Source of the DNA: Caballeronia sordidicola
Lineage (GTDB): Bacteria; Pseudomonadota; Gammaproteobacteria; Burkholderiales; Burkholderiaceae
NCBI RefSeq assembly: GCF_001544455.2
Contig: NZ_FCOC02000017.1
Coordinates: 62,001 to 126,000, forward strand
Length of the DNA: 64,000 nt
Direction: 5' to 3'
The position numbers and the translations under genes were made by a program. Under the pieces are notes generated by a model. It had not been told where the DNA came from. It did not search any database and saw only the letters and a list, made by a program, of their open reading frames with translations. Positions 56,185 through 64,000 of the stretch are shown in pieces (positions within the stretch are counted from its first letter, which is position 1; the number at the start of each line of letters is the position of its first letter).

Positions 56185-56405
56185 AGGTTTTGAAGCAAGA
56201 TTGTGACAAAGCGAGACGCACATGCGTTGTGCGTCGTCTTGCTGCTCCGCTATCGGTCAGATGTTGGCTATCCATTTCTTGCTGGATTGGCATTCCCATT
56301 CTGTGCGGATATGCGCGATAGCCAAATTAGGTGCGGTTTCCAAAATATGTTGAATCCGCTGAAATTCACAAAGACTGATAAATATATTAGGAATACGTAT
56401 CAATC

Positions 56406-56576
56406 ATGAAAAGGCAATTTAAATCGTTATTAAATCAGACGACGGTCAAATCTGACGCAGTTGGTGAAAAGACAAGTGTCGGTTTCAAGTTGTTTGAGAG
56501 CAAACGCAGCATTCCTCTCGCTGCACCCGTAAAGACTTCGCGCACAACCGCTTTGCGTTTCTGGTCGTTATCATGA
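56406..56576 (+). pseudogene. 56-codon ESPR-like ORF, remnant of an adhesin-type N-terminus
   Basis: The ORF starts M-K-R-Q-F-K-S-L-L-N-Q-T-T, parallel to the adhesin ESPR M-N-K-S-F-K-S-V-L-N-R-S-T, and the DNA around the start is also alike (both contain ATTTAAATC at the same place). It has no hydrophobic signal core of its own and ends with a TGA that overlaps an ATG of the next frame (ATGA at 56573). It looks like the leading part of a duplicated adhesin-type signal, now separated from the NlpC/P60 frame. It could still act as a leader peptide for translational coupling. Confidence 0.6.
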
Positions 56577-56587
56577 GGCAGGCTGAA

Positions 56588-57310
56588 ATGAATAATCACC
56601 GGTCTTGTGTTGCGCAGCGGAGTTTCGCTGAATCACGCACTCGCATGCCGCAACGAAAAGCACTGTCTGCTCAATTAGTGGCAACAGCGCTCAGCGGTTT
56701 GATTCTGGCTACAGGCTCGGGCGCTGCTTCAGCAACGACTGTAGGGTCAGCGAGTTTCCTCACGCCGGAAAAGGCGCTCGACATGGCGCTTAACGGGGTG
56801 GAGGGTAAGCACACAGTCAACGGCATCATTCAGGTTGGCAAGCCAGTTTCACTCAACGGCGACGCGTTGCTTTATGACCCCACTCAAAAACAGAAGTGGT
56901 CTTCGCAGCAGAATATAGTTGAAGGTGCGCCTGGTTCGCGGCTCTCGGACATTCTTCAAAAAGCCGAAACCATGATTGGGGTTCCCTATTCATGGGGCGG
57001 CAATACACCGGAGCAGGGACTCGATTGCAGCGGTTTTGTGCGCTACGTGTATCAAAAGGCCACGGGTATATTGTTGCCGCGCGTTTCGTCGCAGATCAGC
57101 CGTCAAGGTGTAGCGGTCTCGCAGACGGATTTGCATCCGGGCGATCTCGTGTTTTTCAACACGACTCGCGGCACGGCAACACACGTGGGCATTTATGTCG
57201 GCGAAAATCAATTCATTCATGCGCCGAAAAAGGGTGCATTCGTTCGAATTGAATCGATGAAAAGCGCCTATTGGACCCGGCGATATTACGGGGCGCGCCG
57301 AGTTGCTTGA
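56588..57310 (+). CDS. NlpC/P60-family cell-wall hydrolase
   Basis: A 240-residue exported peptidase that should cut peptidoglycan stem peptides. A signal segment (about 28-50, ending A-S-A-T) is followed by a linker and the C-terminal NlpC/P60 domain (about 120-240). Catalytic residues are Cys147 (D-C-S-G-F), His199 (H-V-G-I-Y-V-G) and His211 (F-I-H-A-P). The start at 56588 has GAGGCAGG upstream; ATGs at 56573 (overlapping the ESPR-like ORF) and 56645 are alternatives. The shared leader with the adhesin suggests coordinated expression, perhaps to open the wall for the large adhesin. A bidirectional terminator follows. Confidence 0.85.
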   Translation: MNNHRSCVAQRSFAESRTRMPQRKALSAQLVATALSGLILATGSGAASATTVGSASFLTPEKALDMALNGVEGKHTVNGIIQVGKPVSLNGDALLYDPTQKQKWSSQQNIVEGAPGSRLSDILQKAETMIGVPYSWGGNTPEQGLDCSGFVRYVYQKATGILLPRVSSQISRQGVAVSQTDLHPGDLVFFNTTRGTATHVGIYVGENQFIHAPKKGAFVRIESMKSAYWTRRYYGARRVA

Positions 57311-57346
57311 TAGCTGAACGTAATGGCTGAGCGGATTGTTTCAATG

Positions 57347-57378
57347 AAAACGCCCAGTGAAACTTCACTGGGCGTTTT
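57347..57378. terminator. bidirectional terminator between convergent genes
   Basis: AAAACGCCCAGTGAA (57347-57361) and its exact complement TTCACTGGGCGTTTT (57364-57378) form a long stem with A-run on one side and T-run on the other. It serves the NlpC/P60 gene and the leftward oxidoreductase. Confidence 0.88.
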
Positions 57379-57400
57379 GCCGTGTACCGCAGAAAACCGC

Positions 57401-60400
57401 TTAAGCTACTTGCCGGGTTTCATCGCCGGTCGTCGAACGCCAACGGGACAGCAAAGCGTTCCACTTAACACGTGCTGCGCTCACGTTGTTGTCTTTCACA
57501 TGACCGTAACCGCGCATGGAATCCGGAAGACTTGCGAGTTCAATCGCCAGTGGCAACTTATCGAGTGTCAACCCGCTGATCAGTTCTTTCACCAGTGCTT
57601 CGTAATCCGCGATCAACCCCCGCTCCATTTTCCGTTCCTCGGTCTTGCCGAAAATATCCAGCGATGTACCCCGCAAGAACTTCATCTTCGCCAGAACCTT
57701 CATTGCGGATAAAACCCACGGGCCATATTGCTTCTTGATGAGATGGCCGTGCGCGTCTTTCTTCGAGAACATCGGCGGCGCAAGATGGAAGTTGATCTTC
57801 CAGTCGCCTTCGAAGCTGCTCTTCAACCGTTCCACAAACGCAGGATCGGCATAAAGGCGTGCGACTTCATACTCGTCCTTGTACGCCATCAGCTTGTGCA
57901 GGTTTTTCGCGACGGCTTCAGTCAGCGCATATTGGCCATCGAGCACGCCGAGCGACGCTTCCGCCACGCGAACTTCGGCCACCAGCCGGCCATAACGCGA
58001 GGCGTACGCCTCGTTTTGATAATCGGCGAGATAAGCGATGCGCTTTTCGATCAACGCGTCCAGCGCCTTCGGCGTATGCAGCGCGATGATCTTGCTGCTG
58101 CCTTGCGCACTCGATGAAGCGCCGCGATTCTGTCCCTTCACCAGGCGTTCAAGACCATCAAGGTCATGCGCCGCGTGACGTCCCCATTCGAACGCCGCCA
58201 GATTCTTCTCGACTTGCACCGCGTTGAGTTCAATTGCACGAACCAGCGATTCGTGGCGCAAAGGAACCCATCCGCGCTGCCATGCGAAGCCAAGCACAAA
58301 GGGATTCGTGTAAATGGCATCGCCGAGAAGGGCTACGGCGAAACGGTTTGCATCGACGAGCGCGACGTGTTCGCCCGCAGCCGTGCGGATATCGGCTTCC
58401 GCGCTTGCGCCCGGGAAACGCCAGTTCGGGTTCTTGATGAACTCGGCTGTCGGCGTTTCGGCGCTGTTCACGACCACACGCGTATGACCCGGTTGCATGC
58501 GCGAACCACATTCATCGCTGGCAGTGACGATCGGATCGCAACCGATCACCAAGTCGGCTTCGCCCATTGCGATGCGCGTGGCGTGGATATCGCCAGGCAG
58601 GTTTGCGATCTGCACGTGGCTCATCACGGCGCCGCCTTTTTGCGCGAGGCCGGTGACGTCGAGCACAGTCACGCCTTTTTGCTCCAGATGCGCCGCCATG
58701 CCAAGCAGCGCGCCAATGGTCACAACGCCCGTTCCGCCGACGCCCGTGACCAGCACGCCGTAGGGACGATCGATGTCAGGAAGCGCAGGCGTGGGTACGG
58801 GCGGCATGGCGTCGCCGGAAATGCTCGATACCTTCGGCTTCTTCAGTTGGCCGCCTTCCACCGTGACAAAGCTCGGGCAGAATCCGTTCACGCATGAGTA
58901 GTCCTTGTTGCAGGTCGACTGGTTGATCTGGCGCTTGGTGCCGTATTCGGTATCGAGCGGCTCGACCGACAGGCAGTTCGACTTCACCGAACAATCGCCG
59001 CAGCCTTCGCACACGGCTTCATTGATGACCACGCGCTTCGCCGGATCGGGATAAGCGCCGCGTTTCCTGCGGCGACGCTTTTCCGTCGCGCACGTCTGGT
59101 CGTAGATAAGGATTGTGGTGCCCGCGATTTCCCTCAGTTCGCGTTGAACATCGTCGAGTTTTTCGCGGTGATAAACCGGGATGCCCGGCGCGAGGCCGAC
59201 GTTCGCGTCGTACTTTTCGGGTTCATCGGTGACGATCACGATTTTCTTCGCGCCTTCTGCCGCGAGCTGATGCGTGATTTGCGGCACGGTCAGCACGCCA
59301 TCCACGGGCTGGCCGCCGGTCATTGCGACGGCATCGTTGTAAAGCAGCTTGTACGTGATGTTGGTCTTCGACGCGATCGCCGCGCGGATCGCCAGAAGCC
59401 CGGAGTGGAAGTACGTGCCATCGCCGAGATTGGCGAATACGTGCTGGTCGTTGGTGAACGGCGCTTGCCCAATCCACGCCACGCCCTCTCCGCCCATCTG
59501 GCTGAACGTGCTCGTGCTGCGGTCCATCCAGACGGTCATGTAATGGCAACCGATACCCGCCAGCGCGCGCGATCCTTCAGGCACGTTGGTCGATGTATTG
59601 TGCGGACAGCCCGAGCAGAACCACGGCTTGCGCTCGGCCTCGACGCGCGGCCGCGCCAGCGCGCGCTCCTTCGCTTCGATCACCGCAATCCGCGTCGCGA
59701 TGCGCGCGCGCACTTCGGGCGGCAGGTCGAACTTGTCGAGCCGCGTGGCAATCGCCTTCGCGATAATCGCCGGCGACAACTCGTAATGCGCCGGCAATAG
59801 CCAGTTGCCCATCGGCACGGACCATTCGCCGCCGGCGCCGTCTTTCTCATCGAATTTCCCGAAGACGCGCGGGCGTTGTGCGTCGGGCCAGTTGTAGAGT
59901 TCTTCCTTGATCGCGTATTCGAGGATCTGGCGTTTTTCTTCGACGACCAGAATTTCTTCCAGCCCGTGGGCGAACGCGTGCGCGCCTTGTGCTTCGAGCG
60001 GCCACACGCAGCCCACCTTGTACAAACGCACGCCGATGCGCGCGCAGGTTTCATCGTCGAGACCGAGGTCCGATAAAGCCTGACGGACATCCAGATACGC
60101 CTTGCCCGCTGTCATGATCCCGAAGCGAGCGTTCGGCGATTCGATTTCGATACGGTCCAGTTTGTTCGCGCGCACGTAGGCGAGCGCCGCGTACCACTTG
60201 TAGTCGAGGAGCCGCGCTTCCTGAACCAGTGGCGGATCGGGCCAGCGGATATTGAGGCCGCCATCGGGCATCGCGAAATCGGTCGGCAACACGATCTCCA
60301 CGCGATTCGGATCGATATCCACGGAAGCCGACGATTCCACCACGTCGGTCACGCATTTCATCGCGACCCAGAGGCCGGAGTATCGGCTCATTGCCCAGCC

Positions 60401-60997
60401 GTGCAGCCCGAAGTCCAGGTATTCCTGAACATTCGATGGAAACAGCACCGGCAATCCGCACGCCTTGAAAATGTGTTCGGACTGATGCGCGAGCGTGGAC
60501 GATTTGGCGGCGTGGTCGTCGCCGGCGAGCACAAGAACGCCGCCTTTCGCCGATGAACCCGCCGAGTTTCCGTGCTTGAACACGTCGCCGGTTCTGTCGA
60601 CGCCGGGTCCCTTGCCGTACCACATCGAGAACACGCCATCATATTTGGCGCTGGGATACAGATTCACCTGCTGCGAACCCCAGACGGCGGTCGCCGCGAG
60701 GTCTTCGTTCACGCCCGGCTGGAACACGATCTCGTGCGACGCGAGGTGCTTTTTCGCTTTCCACAAATGCTGGTCGAGTGCGCCGAGCGGGGAACCGCGA
60801 TAGCCGGAAATAAACCCGGCGGTGTTCAGGCCGGCGGCGTGATCGCGCTGTTGTTGCAGCATGGGCAACCGGACGAGCGCCTGGATTCCGCTCATGTAAG
60901 CACGGCCGCGTTCGAGGGTGTATTTGTCGTCGAGGGTGACGGTGGTGAGCGCGGCCTCAAGCTTGGCTTGTTGTTCCGCGTCTAGTGGGGCATTCAT
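57401..60997 (-). CDS. indolepyruvate ferredoxin oxidoreductase family protein (single-chain)
   Basis: A 1198-residue single-polypeptide 2-oxoacid oxidoreductase that decarboxylates aryl pyruvates (from aromatic amino acids) to aryl-acetyl-CoA. The N-terminal two thirds hold the pyrimidine- and TPP-binding domains. A Cys-rich region around residues 660-710 (C-E-G-C-G-D-C then further Cys including C-N-K-D-Y-S-C) binds iron-sulfur clusters. A gamma-type domain with G-V-G-G-T-G-V-V-T-I-G follows near 755. The start at 60997 (M-N-A-P-L-D-A) has GGAGA at a spacing of 8; a TTG at 61015 is an alternative. hppD and a Lrp regulator nearby point to aromatic amino-acid catabolism. Confidence 0.9.
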   Translation of the reverse strand: MNAPLDAEQQAKLEAALTTVTLDDKYTLERGRAYMSGIQALVRLPMLQQQRDHAAGLNTAGFISGYRGSPLGALDQHLWKAKKHLASHEIVFQPGVNEDLAATAVWGSQQVNLYPSAKYDGVFSMWYGKGPGVDRTGDVFKHGNSAGSSAKGGVLVLAGDDHAAKSSTLAHQSEHIFKACGLPVLFPSNVQEYLDFGLHGWAMSRYSGLWVAMKCVTDVVESSASVDIDPNRVEIVLPTDFAMPDGGLNIRWPDPPLVQEARLLDYKWYAALAYVRANKLDRIEIESPNARFGIMTAGKAYLDVRQALSDLGLDDETCARIGVRLYKVGCVWPLEAQGAHAFAHGLEEILVVEEKRQILEYAIKEELYNWPDAQRPRVFGKFDEKDGAGGEWSVPMGNWLLPAHYELSPAIIAKAIATRLDKFDLPPEVRARIATRIAVIEAKERALARPRVEAERKPWFCSGCPHNTSTNVPEGSRALAGIGCHYMTVWMDRSTSTFSQMGGEGVAWIGQAPFTNDQHVFANLGDGTYFHSGLLAIRAAIASKTNITYKLLYNDAVAMTGGQPVDGVLTVPQITHQLAAEGAKKIVIVTDEPEKYDANVGLAPGIPVYHREKLDDVQRELREIAGTTILIYDQTCATEKRRRRKRGAYPDPAKRVVINEAVCEGCGDCSVKSNCLSVEPLDTEYGTKRQINQSTCNKDYSCVNGFCPSFVTVEGGQLKKPKVSSISGDAMPPVPTPALPDIDRPYGVLVTGVGGTGVVTIGALLGMAAHLEQKGVTVLDVTGLAQKGGAVMSHVQIANLPGDIHATRIAMGEADLVIGCDPIVTASDECGSRMQPGHTRVVVNSAETPTAEFIKNPNWRFPGASAEADIRTAAGEHVALVDANRFAVALLGDAIYTNPFVLGFAWQRGWVPLRHESLVRAIELNAVQVEKNLAAFEWGRHAAHDLDGLERLVKGQNRGASSSAQGSSKIIALHTPKALDALIEKRIAYLADYQNEAYASRYGRLVAEVRVAEASLGVLDGQYALTEAVAKNLHKLMAYKDEYEVARLYADPAFVERLKSSFEGDWKINFHLAPPMFSKKDAHGHLIKKQYGPWVLSAMKVLAKMKFLRGTSLDIFGKTEERKMERGLIADYEALVKELISGLTLDKLPLAIELASLPDSMRGYGHVKDNNVSAARVKWNALLSRWRSTTGDETRQVA

Positions 60998-61290
60998 TGC
61001 AGGTCTCTCCGCCAACGTTTGGGATCGCCAAAACTCTTGGGCTTTAGCGTCTTGTGAACGCGGCAGCCGGGATTTTAAGTGTGCCTGTTTTGCATTTTTG
61101 ACAGCACTGGTAATAACCCGCTGAAAAGAAACTTTACGATCGTTCGCGTGTTACGAGGTGTAAAAACGCCCGAGTTTTATTTCATTGGGGAACCGCTCGT
61201 GGCCTGAGTATTCAAATCCCGCGACCGATGCGCGTTCAGGCGGCCAACGGTCGAGAGACACATTGATGCACGCAGTTGAAGGAGGAAGCA

Positions 61291-61476
61291 GTGAAACAAC
61301 GATACATCCAGAATTTCCTGATGGTCTCAGCCGCATTTTTCGCGATCAATGCGCCCGTTCGCGTGGGCGCGCCGGCTGGGTCCGAAGGCTTGAAAACCGG
61401 GGCGGCGCGCGTGGCCCAGGTTCGGGTAGAGCAGGTTTCCGATAATCAGAACGTGGAAAAGAAAGACGAGACCTGA
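61291..61476 (+). CDS. small exported protein, 61 residues
   Basis: A GTG start at 61291 is preceded by GGAGGA at an ideal distance. The protein begins M-K-Q-R-Y-I-Q-N-F-L-M-V-S-A-A-F-F-A with a short signal-like segment (to about residue 25) and then a polar tail ending E-K-K-D-E-T. Family unknown. It is closed by a strong terminator 18 bases after the stop, which supports it as a real gene. Confidence 0.6.
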   Translation: MKQRYIQNFLMVSAAFFAINAPVRVGAPAGSEGLKTGAARVAQVRVEQVSDNQNVEKKDET

Positions 61477-61493
61477 AATCTCCGCGCTGAACC

Positions 61494-61534
61494 AAAAATG
61501 CCGGCGATCACAGTGATCGCCGGCATTTTTTTTT
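61494..61534. terminator. bidirectional rho-independent terminator
   Basis: An 18-bp perfect stem around base 61512 (core AATGCCGGCGATCAC) with A-run left and a T-run of eight or more on the right. It separates the small exported-protein gene from the convergent hppD. Confidence 0.93.
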
Positions 61535-61547
61535 CGATTCGCTTCTT

Positions 61548-62651
61548 TCAGTTGACCGTGGTGTCCTTCACCACGCCGCGTCGAATCTGATCGAGTTCAA
61601 TTGATTCGAACAACGCCTTGAAATTGCCTTCGCCGAATCCCTGATTGCCCTTGCGCTGGATGATCTCGAAAAAGATCGGGCCAATCTGATTCTCCGTGAA
61701 GATCTGCAGCAGGATTTCGTCGCGAACACCGTCGATCAGAATCTTGCGTTTTTTCAGTTCCGCCACCGATTCGCCATGATTCGGCACACGCCGGTCGACA
61801 AGTTCGTAGTATGTATCGATGGTATCCAGAAGCGAGATCCGCGCGCCGCGCAAGGCGTCCACTGTCGCGTAGATATTGTTGGTCCCGAGCGCGATGTGCT
61901 GAATCCCTTCACCGCGATACGCATCGAGATATTCCTGAATCTGTCCAGATGTGTCGGACCCTTCCTCGTTGATTGGAATGCGAATCTTGCCGCACGGCGA
62001 ACTCATCGCCTTCGACTTCACGGCCGTGACCTTGCCTTCTATATCGAAATAACGCGCTTCGCGGAAATTGAAGAGGCGCTCGTAGAATTCGGCCCACTCG
62101 ATCATTCGCCCGCGATGCACGTTGTGCGTCAAATGGTCGATGTACGTCAAACCGTGGCCGGCAGGATTTTGATCGGCGCCGGGAATCGGTTCGAAATCGA
62201 CGTCGTAAATGCTGATGTCGCCGATGCTTCCCGGCTGCGCCCCGTTCTTGCCACGCCAGCGGTCCACGAAGTAGATCAGCGAATCGCCGATTCCCTTGAT
62301 CGCGGGAATGTTGAGTTCCATCGGGCCGGTTTTGTTGTCGAAGCCCCAGGCGCCCAGGTCGAGCGCGCGTTTGTAGGCTTTGGCAGCATCGGCGACGCGA
62401 AACGCAATGGCGCAAATCGATGGTCCATGCAAACGCGCAAAGCGCTGCGCGAAAGAGTCCGGTTCGGCGTTCACCAGGAAGTTGATTTCGCCTTGCCGGT
62501 ACAAAGTCACGTCCTTGTGCCGATGCCGCGCAATGGCGGTGAATCCCATCTGTTCGAACAGTTTGCCGAGCGCGACCGGATCTGGCGCCGTGTATTCGAT
62601 GAATTCGAAGCCATCCGTGCCAACGGGATTTTCCCAAGTTGCTGCCTGCAT
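61548..62651 (-). CDS. hppD: 4-hydroxyphenylpyruvate dioxygenase
   Basis: A 367-residue Fe(II) dioxygenase that converts 4-hydroxyphenylpyruvate to homogentisate in tyrosine breakdown. The C-terminal vicinal-oxygen-chelate half carries the iron ligands: His in Y-I-D-H-L-T-H-N-V (about 176), His in G-I-Q-H-I-A-L (about 255) and Glu in F-F-E-I-I-Q-R-K-G (about 334). The start at 62651 follows GGGAGACAAAGC; the frame is open to 62750 without a site. Divergent from an Lrp/AsnC gene that probably controls it. Confidence 0.93.
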   Translation of the reverse strand: MQAATWENPVGTDGFEFIEYTAPDPVALGKLFEQMGFTAIARHRHKDVTLYRQGEINFLVNAEPDSFAQRFARLHGPSICAIAFRVADAAKAYKRALDLGAWGFDNKTGPMELNIPAIKGIGDSLIYFVDRWRGKNGAQPGSIGDISIYDVDFEPIPGADQNPAGHGLTYIDHLTHNVHRGRMIEWAEFYERLFNFREARYFDIEGKVTAVKSKAMSSPCGKIRIPINEEGSDTSGQIQEYLDAYRGEGIQHIALGTNNIYATVDALRGARISLLDTIDTYYELVDRRVPNHGESVAELKKRKILIDGVRDEILLQIFTENQIGPIFFEIIQRKGNQGFGEGNFKALFESIELDQIRRGVVKDTTVN

Positions 62652-62785
62652 GCTTTGTCTCCCTGAACCGATGATTATTGGGACAAAGTTTAACGAGAGC
62701 CGTCTGGCGGATACTTGCGAATCAAATCGCGCGTGGCTACGATTACGCACGTTTATAGCGTTAAATAATGCCTTAGAGGCAGAAA

Positions 62786-63289
62786 ATGGCTCGAATAGAA
62801 CTCGATGCGATCGATCGGAAGATTCTCGCGATTCTTCAGGTCAACGGCCGGCTCTCGAATCAGGACCTCGCGGATCAGGTGAGTTTGTCGCCGAGTCCAT
62901 GCCTTCGGCGCATTCGGCGGCTGGAGGAGGCGGGCGTGATACGCGGTTATGTCGCGTTGCTGGAGCCGCGGCTGCTTGGGCTCGGGCTGCTTGCTTACGT
63001 CAATGTGCGGCTGGAAAAGCGCGGCGGAACGGTCGCCTCGGCGGGGATGAAACATCCCCCTACGCACGCAGACCGGTTCCGCGAAGCGTTGTTGACGTGG
63101 CCAGAAGTTGTTGCGTGCGACGCCATGACCGGCGATACAGACTATCTATTGCGTGTCCAAGTGGAGGACATGGAGCATTTTTCGCGCTTTGTGCAGGACC
63201 AACTGCTGCACCATCCATCGGTTATCGATGTAAAGAGCAGCTTCTCGCTCGAGCGCATCAAGGAGACGACAGCCTTGCCCATCCGATAA
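62786..63289 (+). CDS. Lrp/AsnC-family transcriptional regulator
   Basis: A 167-residue regulator with an N-terminal helix-turn-helix (D-x2-D-R-K-I-L-x-I-L-Q and S-N-Q-D-L-A-D-Q-V, about 5-55) and a C-terminal RAM ligand-binding domain (about 70-155). It is divergent from hppD with a 134-bp gap, so it likely senses tyrosine or another aromatic amino acid and regulates hppD. GAGGCAG precedes the ATG. Confidence 0.88.
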   Translation: MARIELDAIDRKILAILQVNGRLSNQDLADQVSLSPSPCLRRIRRLEEAGVIRGYVALLEPRLLGLGLLAYVNVRLEKRGGTVASAGMKHPPTHADRFREALLTWPEVVACDAMTGDTDYLLRVQVEDMEHFSRFVQDQLLHHPSVIDVKSSFSLERIKETTALPIR

Positions 63290-63317
63290 ACAGATTAACG
63301 GATGCTCAAGACGCAAA

Positions 63318-63341
63318 AAAGGCGGCTTTCGCCGCCTTTCG
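63318..63341. terminator. hairpin terminator after the Lrp/AsnC gene
   Basis: AAAGGCGGC (63318-63326) pairs with GCCGCCTTT (63331-63339), 4-nt loop, with only a short T-run on the plus side and an A-run on the left that gives a T-run leftward. It lies between two convergent genes and can serve both. Confidence 0.7.
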
Positions 63342-63376
63342 TGCTTTTGCGCATGCTTGCTGATGAGAACCGAAAC

Positions 63377-64000
63377 TTAGGCCGCGTCGGCAGTAGGCAT
63401 GAACGCCTGAAACATTTGCGATGCCCGGCGCGCTTGGCGCTTGATCGCGTAATCGAAGACTGCCGCCTGCTCCTGCATCATCTCCGCGATGATGCTGCTC
63501 TGGTCAGCAGGCGTGAGCGACAAATAAGCATCGGCTTCGCCGTACGCATATTCGATCTTCATGCCCGACTTCTTCGCTATGTGCATCATGGTCGAGTTAC
63601 GTGACAAACAATGCATGTAGAGCATTGAAACGTGCGTGTTGCGGCTGCGAATGGCGGCGCGTTCGAACAAGCGGCTGCCCACACCTCGGCCGCGTGCGCT
63701 TTCCAGCACCGACACGCCGAATTCGGCGGTGCGCTTGTCGCCTTCGGCTGGCAGATAAGCCAGATGACCTACGCCAACGAGGCTCAGCGTTTCGTCGAAC
63801 ACGCCGAATACCGTATCGCGCGAAAAGTCGATGTTCGCCACGTAGTTTTCGATCACGCGGTCCGGCACGATCTGACCAAAGCGCAGCAGACGGTCGTCTT
63901 CGTCAAGTGCCAGGAAGTGGGTGAGCAGGCGCTCGCGATCAGCGGAGGACAGCTCACGAACGAGAACAGGCGTACGACCGGCAACCGTGCGCGAGCGATC
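63377..64000 (-). CDS. GNAT-family N-acetyltransferase, 5' end beyond the window
   Basis: At least 207 codons of a leftward gene are visible; the frame is open to base 64000, so the true start lies outside. An internal GTG at 63868 is not the likely start because the upstream codons (R-E-L-S-S-A-D-R-E-R-L-L and D-D-R-L-L-R-F-G) continue the fold. The acetyl-CoA-binding loop reads A-R-G-R-G-V-G-S-R-L-F and the preceding F-G-V-S-V strand fits GNAT. Substrate unknown. Confidence 0.83.
   Translation of the reverse strand, partial: DRSRTVAGRTPVLVRELSSADRERLLTHFLALDEDDRLLRFGQIVPDRVIENYVANIDFSRDTVFGVFDETLSLVGVGHLAYLPAEGDKRTAEFGVSVLESARGRGVGSRLFERAAIRSRNTHVSMLYMHCLSRNSTMMHIAKKSGMKIEYAYGEADAYLSLTPADQSSIIAEMMQEQAAVFDYAIKRQARRASQMFQAFMPTADAA

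Larger units (their letters stand above)
56042..56405. other. intergenic region with duplicated adhesin leader
   Basis: 364 bases, low GC. After the adhesin terminator it contains a segment (56141-56199) that aligns without gaps to 51812-51870 at 39 of 59 positions, including an RcsAB-box-like element. Just before the ORF at 56406 a GGAAT-A-CG stretch parallels GGAAT-C-CG before the adhesin start. A 68-codon frame at 56203 crosses it without coding support. Confidence 0.6.

Noticed and set aside
56388-56401. Reverse-oriented RcsAB-like half site (TAGGAATACGTATC)
   Set aside because: Only one half matches and it lies right before the ORF start, far from a promoter; probably chance in AT-rich sequence.
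56203-56409. 68-codon frame between the adhesin and the NlpC/P60 locus
   Set aside because: It covers the duplicated leader region, has no ribosome binding site and no recognisable features.

Overview
The window reads as chromosomal DNA of a Burkholderiaceae betaproteobacterium of the Paraburkholderia/Caballeronia type. The grounds are high GC with a GC-rich third codon position, the dense layout of ABC transporters with their regulators, and families that are typical of this group (a DUF4148-type secreted protein, tandem DUF2957-type lipoproteins next to an OmpW, many single-domain receivers). This placement comes from gene content and style; no database was searched. I saw no rRNA, tRNA, CRISPR array, intact insertion sequence or phage gene.

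Layout. 0.4-3.4 kb: two DedA-domain fusion proteins whose attached enzyme domains look catalytically degenerate. 3.7-10.5 kb: an IclR regulator divergent from a sugar-type ABC importer, a mandelate-racemase-type enolase and a RhaM-type mutarotase, probably uptake and breakdown of an acid sugar. 10.5-11.2 kb: small secreted or membrane proteins and palindromes. 11.3-19.5 kb: a LysR regulator divergent from a peptide ABC importer (two ATPases, binding protein, two permeases) and a gamma-glutamyltransferase-family enzyme, resembling a glutathione or gamma-glutamyl-peptide system. 19.6-22.9 kb: housekeeping and unknown genes (DUF2252, MgtC, RidA, AlkB). 23-29 kb: a galactofuranose-type ABC importer (YtfQ/YtfR/YtfT/YjfF-like) under a LacI regulator, divergent from a PhyH dioxygenase and an aldose 1-epimerase. 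31-42 kb: mixed genes (receivers, exonuclease/phosphatase family protein, AAA ATPase, FAD oxidoreductase, HiPIP, MFS transporter, cupin, Mut7-C, 3-hydroxyisobutyrate-dehydrogenase family, argC). 42.5-46.3 kb: two paralogous lipoproteins followed by an OmpW-family porin. 46.4-51.5 kb: flavodoxin, PEBP-like protein, an RcsB-like response regulator and maeB. 52-57.3 kb: a 1326-residue trimeric autotransporter adhesin and an NlpC/P60 hydrolase. 57.4-63.3 kb: aromatic amino-acid catabolism (indolepyruvate ferredoxin oxidoreductase, hppD and a divergent Lrp/AsnC regulator). The right edge cuts a GNAT-fold protein.

Most interesting region. The adhesin and the NlpC/P60 locus share a duplicated leader: a promoter region alignable without gaps over 59 bp, and a 56-codon ORF before the NlpC gene that looks like the N-terminal ESPR peptide of the adhesin. 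Both promoter copies carry a TAAGA-N5-CCTA element resembling the enterobacterial RcsAB box, directly abutting a poor -35 with a 17-bp spacer to a -10. About 4 kb upstream lies an orphan response regulator whose DNA-binding helix reads almost like RcsB. This suggests an RcsB-like surface regulon. The adhesin stalk is built of modules that differ only by whole heptads (4, 5, 7, 8, 4).
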